From Alkalinema sp. CACIAM 70d (lineage in GTDB: Bacteria; Cyanobacteriota; Cyanobacteriia; Leptolyngbyales; Leptolyngbyaceae): a DNA stretch of 35,058 nucleotides. The translations under genes and the position numbers were made by a program. The stretch spans positions 1 through 35,058 of the forward strand of contig MUGG01000092.1 in NCBI GenBank assembly GCA_002148405.1, read 5' to 3'. Shown piece after piece: positions 31,956 to 35,058 of this stretch (within the stretch, counting starts at the first letter, position 1; each line of letters opens with the position of its first letter). Under the pieces are notes generated by a model, which saw only the letters and a program-made list of their open reading frames with translations, did no database searches and was not told the origin of the DNA.

Positions 31956-34277
31956 TTAAAACTTCTGGCCCAAGCCGAATTGAATTCGGTTGTCACCTCG
32001 ATCGGTAAAGGCCCAATCGGCTCGCAGGATGCCCAAGGGAGAATTAACCCGTAAGCCAGCTCCTACGCCAAAGCCATTGCCCGGGCGACCTCGCTGCACT
32101 CCTGGCTCCCCAATCACAGCGTTACTGGAACCCAAGTCAGAAGCATAATCTGCAAAGACAGTCCCCCCGACAATTTTGTAAATTGGGAAGCGATATTCTG
32201 CCGATGCTTGAACATAGCTGCGTCCCGTGCCGACTTCTCCCTGACCGTAGCCCCGCACAGAGTTGACACCTCCTAAGGTAAAGGCATTGTAGGGTGGCAA
32301 ATCACCGATCGTGGTGCCAGCCTGTACATTAAAGGCCAGCACTTCTTGCTTAGTCGGATCTTGAGAACGATTGAAAATGCCGATGGGAATATATTGGCTG
32401 TAGTTAGCAGTCAGGCGATTAGACAAGACATTACCAACACCAATGGGAATTGATTGCTCAGTGCTTAAACTCAGCAATGAACCTTGGGTTGGATTAGTAG
32501 GATTATTGCGTTTGTCTCGAGATGCTGTAAACCCAACAGTATAGAGATCATCTAAACCCGTACCACTCCAAGATAGAGGGTTACCTTGACCATCCTGTTT
32601 GACCAAATTACCATTCTGATCTCGTAAACTAACGCGAGTGTAATTTAGTCCGATCGAACCTTGCCATTCTTGGTTTTTGTCAAGCGGTCGATTGAACGAT
32701 ACCCCACCACCAAAGCGCCCTTCTCGGGCACGATCGCCATTGGCCAATTTAATATCATCATCAAAAACGCGAGATAAACCCCGTTCTCGAAATCCATTAA
32801 TACTATAGCCCCAGGCATTGGGATTACTATCACGGTAGGGATTGCTAAAACGTCCATTAAACTGAACGTCCTTAGAACCAATTAAAACACTACCACCAAT
32901 CTGTTGGCCCACGCCGTTAAAGTTGAAATCATTATAGGAAACACTGCCATATAGTCCAGCATCGCTGCTGTAACCGCCCCCCAGATTAGCTCGACGGGCT
33001 TGCTGTTCAGCTAGGTTGTAAACCACGATCGTATTTTGCGGATCACCTTCCAGGGTGACTCGTCCACCTAGGAATAACCCAGTTTTAACTAAACGATCGA
33101 GATCTGCCTTCGCTGCACTTTCCTGAAAAGGCATTCCTTTAGCCAACTTGATTTCTTGCTGAATAAAGCTTTCTCGAGTACGACCTTGGATGGTTTTACC
33201 TTGATCATCCACCGTACGGCCAAATTCATCTACAAAACGAATCCGAATATCACTGATTTGTCCTTCTGCTGCGGTGATCCGAAGAATTCCTTCACGGGTG
33301 GATTCCAGACCTAATACCGTCGCTACACTATATCCATTCTGGCGGTACCACTGGTTCAGATCTCGCACCCCTTGGTTGAGTTTAGATGGCTGCACAGGTT
33401 TGCCAAACTGGTCTTGGAAGATACGACTAGCAACTTCTGAAGTGAGAACTTTTGCATTAATTAATTGCAGCGATCGTACGATCGTGGGTTCCACCACAAA
33501 AGTGACTGCAATGCCGCTATTATTGACTTGACTATTTACTTTAGCGTTAGCAAACACACCCGTTTCTAACAGTGCTGCAATATCGGCTTGCAATTGATTC
33601 CCACTGGTTTGCCCCCCCGGTTGAGTCGAAATTGCTTGACGGGCAATGCGTTGCAGTTCCTCATCGACTCCTTGAATCATGACATCCGTAACCATCACCG
33701 CCAAATCCGGAGCAAGGGTTGGCTTTGTAGAAGAGCTAGGCTTTGTCGTTGAGCTAGACGGTTTAGCAGAAGACGAGCTAGCTTTCGCTGGACTTTGGGA
33801 AGTCGTTAGCTGGGTTGGTTGAGTCTTTGGTTGCGCGATCTTTGACTGCGCGATCGAGGTAGGTTTAGCAGCGAGTTGGTTCGTATTAGCACTCGCTTGA
33901 GCGATTGGATTAGACTTTGATTGCGCGATTGGTAATTCAACAGATCGGTTAACAGATGGCATAACAGGCTGTGTAGCAGGCTGTGTAGCAGATGGCTTAG
34001 CAGATTGTGTGGACAGTGTTGAAGGGGTTGATATGGAGCTGGTCGATGGCACCGCAGATGCTTGAACAGTTGCAGTTCGCTCACTAGGCAGGAGTAATTT
34101 TTCCGGTTGCGCGATCGATTTTGCCATAGGTACAGCAACGGGAATCTCTTCCGTATCAACCACCACATCTGTTGCCTTGGGCGTTGAGGCGGGAGTAGCG
34201 GCTTGGGTGGGTTGTTGCGTAATATCCCACACGGAAAGAGCGGTGAGAGCGCAAACTGCAACTGTAGGGAAACGCAT
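31956..34277 (-). CDS. Omp85/BamA-family outer membrane protein
   Basis: This 773-residue precursor has a signal peptide (VAVCALTALSVW, cleavage probably after PTQA near 26). A low-complexity linker rich in Ser, Gln, Ala, Pro and Lys runs to about 190 and contains 12-bp micro-repeats in DNA. POTRA-like domains follow, about 190-420 (VMVTDVMIQGVDEELQRIAR, VATVLGLESTREGILRITAA, GQISDIRIRFVDEFGR). The last 350 residues form a beta-barrel of the bacterial surface antigen type with YTVGFTASRDKRNNPTNP, GGVNSVRGYGQGEVGTGRSY and a terminal Phe (FGLGQKF). It inserts beta-barrel proteins in the outer membrane; cyanobacteria have several Omp85 copies. The paralogue cannot be assigned further. Confidence 0.9.
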   Translation of the reverse strand: MRFPTVAVCALTALSVWDITQQPTQAATPASTPKATDVVVDTEEIPVAVPMAKSIAQPEKLLLPSERTATVQASAVPSTSSISTPSTLSTQSAKPSATQPATQPVMPSVNRSVELPIAQSKSNPIAQASANTNQLAAKPTSIAQSKIAQPKTQPTQLTTSQSPAKASSSSAKPSSSTTKPSSSTKPTLAPDLAVMVTDVMIQGVDEELQRIARQAISTQPGGQTSGNQLQADIAALLETGVFANAKVNSQVNNSGIAVTFVVEPTIVRSLQLINAKVLTSEVASRIFQDQFGKPVQPSKLNQGVRDLNQWYRQNGYSVATVLGLESTREGILRITAAEGQISDIRIRFVDEFGRTVDDQGKTIQGRTRESFIQQEIKLAKGMPFQESAAKADLDRLVKTGLFLGGRVTLEGDPQNTIVVYNLAEQQARRANLGGGYSSDAGLYGSVSYNDFNFNGVGQQIGGSVLIGSKDVQFNGRFSNPYRDSNPNAWGYSINGFRERGLSRVFDDDIKLANGDRAREGRFGGGVSFNRPLDKNQEWQGSIGLNYTRVSLRDQNGNLVKQDGQGNPLSWSGTGLDDLYTVGFTASRDKRNNPTNPTQGSLLSLSTEQSIPIGVGNVLSNRLTANYSQYIPIGIFNRSQDPTKQEVLAFNVQAGTTIGDLPPYNAFTLGGVNSVRGYGQGEVGTGRSYVQASAEYRFPIYKIVGGTVFADYASDLGSSNAVIGEPGVQRGRPGNGFGVGAGLRVNSPLGILRADWAFTDRGDNRIQFGLGQKF

Positions 34278-34706
34278 AAAATCTAGGACAGAAAATTAGG
34301 ATGAAACGACTCGATCGATCAGATATTTTGGGTTCAAAATATCCATAGGGTCATCAAAGATTCCTATAGAACACTAGGACGCAGGGTGAGCAGAGATGTT
34401 CCGGAAAAGAATTTGGCCAGCTACTCGGTTTGCCCCCATCCTGTCGAGATATTGATACGATCGTATCTTGTCCAGTTCAGTTGCTCACCTTCGACCTCGT
34501 GAATTGATCTAAAACTCCTCAGTAATCGTTCGGAGTAGACCTTTGGAAACTACCAAAAGCAATCCATTAAACAGAGGATTTACGGTCTAGTTTACGACTG
34601 ACAACCTAGTTTACTAATCATAATCGTCATGAAAATACTGTACAAACATTTAAGTTTCTGGGTACTTTAGAAGTGATTGCACATCTTGCTTCGCGACCTG
34701 AATTCT
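34278..34706. other. 429-nt spacer, nothing recognised
   Basis: It separates the divergent Omp85 gene and the kinase. I see no ORF with protein-like composition and no strong hairpin. Confidence 0.4.
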
Positions 34707-35058
34707 ATGCCCTCTTCTGCTAGTACCCCACCTCAAATGTTTGTACAGCTTCCCGGCTACGAATGGATTGAGACTCTATATCAAGGATCTCATACCATCG
34801 TTTACCGTGCCCAGCAGAAGAAATCAAAGCAACCTGTAGTCATTAAGGCGCTCTACCAAGAGTATCCCAGTTTTAGTGAACTCGTTCAGTTTCGCAATCA
34901 ATATACCATCACTAAAAATTTGCAGCTTGTCGGGATAGTGCGTACGCTCAGCCTTGAACCCGTTAGCAACAGTTATGCCCTTGTGATGGAAGATGTGGGC
35001 AGCATCTCGTTAAGAGAGTATGCTCAACAGCAATCTCTCAGCCTGACTGAAATCTTGG
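34707..35058 (+). CDS. Serine/threonine kinase-type protein, N-terminal part (cut by window end)
   Basis: The frame from ATG at 34707 is open to the window edge, about 117 codons. It shows the start of a Hanks-type kinase domain: LPGYEWIETLYQGSHTIVYR, the Lys of VVIKALYQEY, and YALVMEDVGSISLREYAQ. The degenerate glycine loop (YQGSHTIVYRA) and the MEDVG segment are typical of the very large cyanobacterial proteins that join a kinase-like domain, an AAA-type ATPase, GAF and a histidine kinase. The downstream domains are outside the window, so this assignment is an expectation, not an observation. Confidence 0.7.
   Translation, partial: MPSSASTPPQMFVQLPGYEWIETLYQGSHTIVYRAQQKKSKQPVVIKALYQEYPSFSELVQFRNQYTITKNLQLVGIVRTLSLEPVSNSYALVMEDVGSISLREYAQQQSLSLTEIL

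Noticed and set aside
1..35058. CRISPR array
   Set aside because: No direct repeats with regular unique spacers occur anywhere; the tandem repeats found have no spacers and only two or three units.

Overview
The window is a piece of a cyanobacterial chromosome, probably from a filamentous species. The palindrome GCGATCGC (HIP1) recurs in many genes. Several products are typical of cyanobacteria: a CHASE2-Ser/Thr kinase, an HHL1-like thylakoid protein, a DevA-type ABC ATPase, a LabA-like NYN protein and an Omp85 with a long low-complexity linker. There are 20 to 30 real genes, no rRNA or tRNA that I can see, and no CRISPR array.

Layout. 0-11.6 kb: LabA/NYN protein (-), CHASE2-kinase (+) converging on a UbiH-type FAD hydroxylase (-), a 1 kb gene-poor spacer, an HHL1-like protein (+), a lone DevA-type ATPase (+), an Rpn/DUF4351 nuclease-like protein (-), an ABC half-exporter (-), and a 71-residue orphan behind a structured leader. 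11.6-17.7 kb is the accessory part. It holds a clan CD (caspase-like) protein with a beta-rich N-terminal domain, a TIR protein with a YkvA/DUF1232-like C-terminal motif, a convergent 177-residue protein of unknown family, a DUF433/DUF5615 toxin-antitoxin pair, and a SnoaL-like gene between 11-bp inverted repeats. This part is bracketed by three decayed same-orientation copies of one repeat; one copy still encodes the tail of what looks like a reverse transcriptase/maturase. 17.8-35.1 kb is mostly core: a hypothetical protein, cobS, an ion channel, an NDP-sugar pyrophosphorylase, scpA, a YlqF/RbgA GTPase, an ABC-F protein, ispG, a carboxyl-terminal processing protease, a PilT-type ATPase, an Omp85/BamA protein, and the start of a large kinase cut by the window edge.

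Most likely to be new: the caspase-like/TIR gene pair at 12.3-15.0 kb. Both proteins retain their apparent catalytic residues (His221/Cys260 in the first, Glu97 in the second). They are 192 nt apart on one strand, sit beside a toxin-antitoxin pair, and lie between direct repeats. I infer a two-gene abortive-infection or programmed-death module; the sequence alone does not prove function.

A second theme is many perfect or near-perfect 10-32 bp tandem duplications. One of them, at 3961-4024, created the present stop codon of the FAD hydroxylase and removed an ancestral stop-to-stop overlap with the kinase gene.
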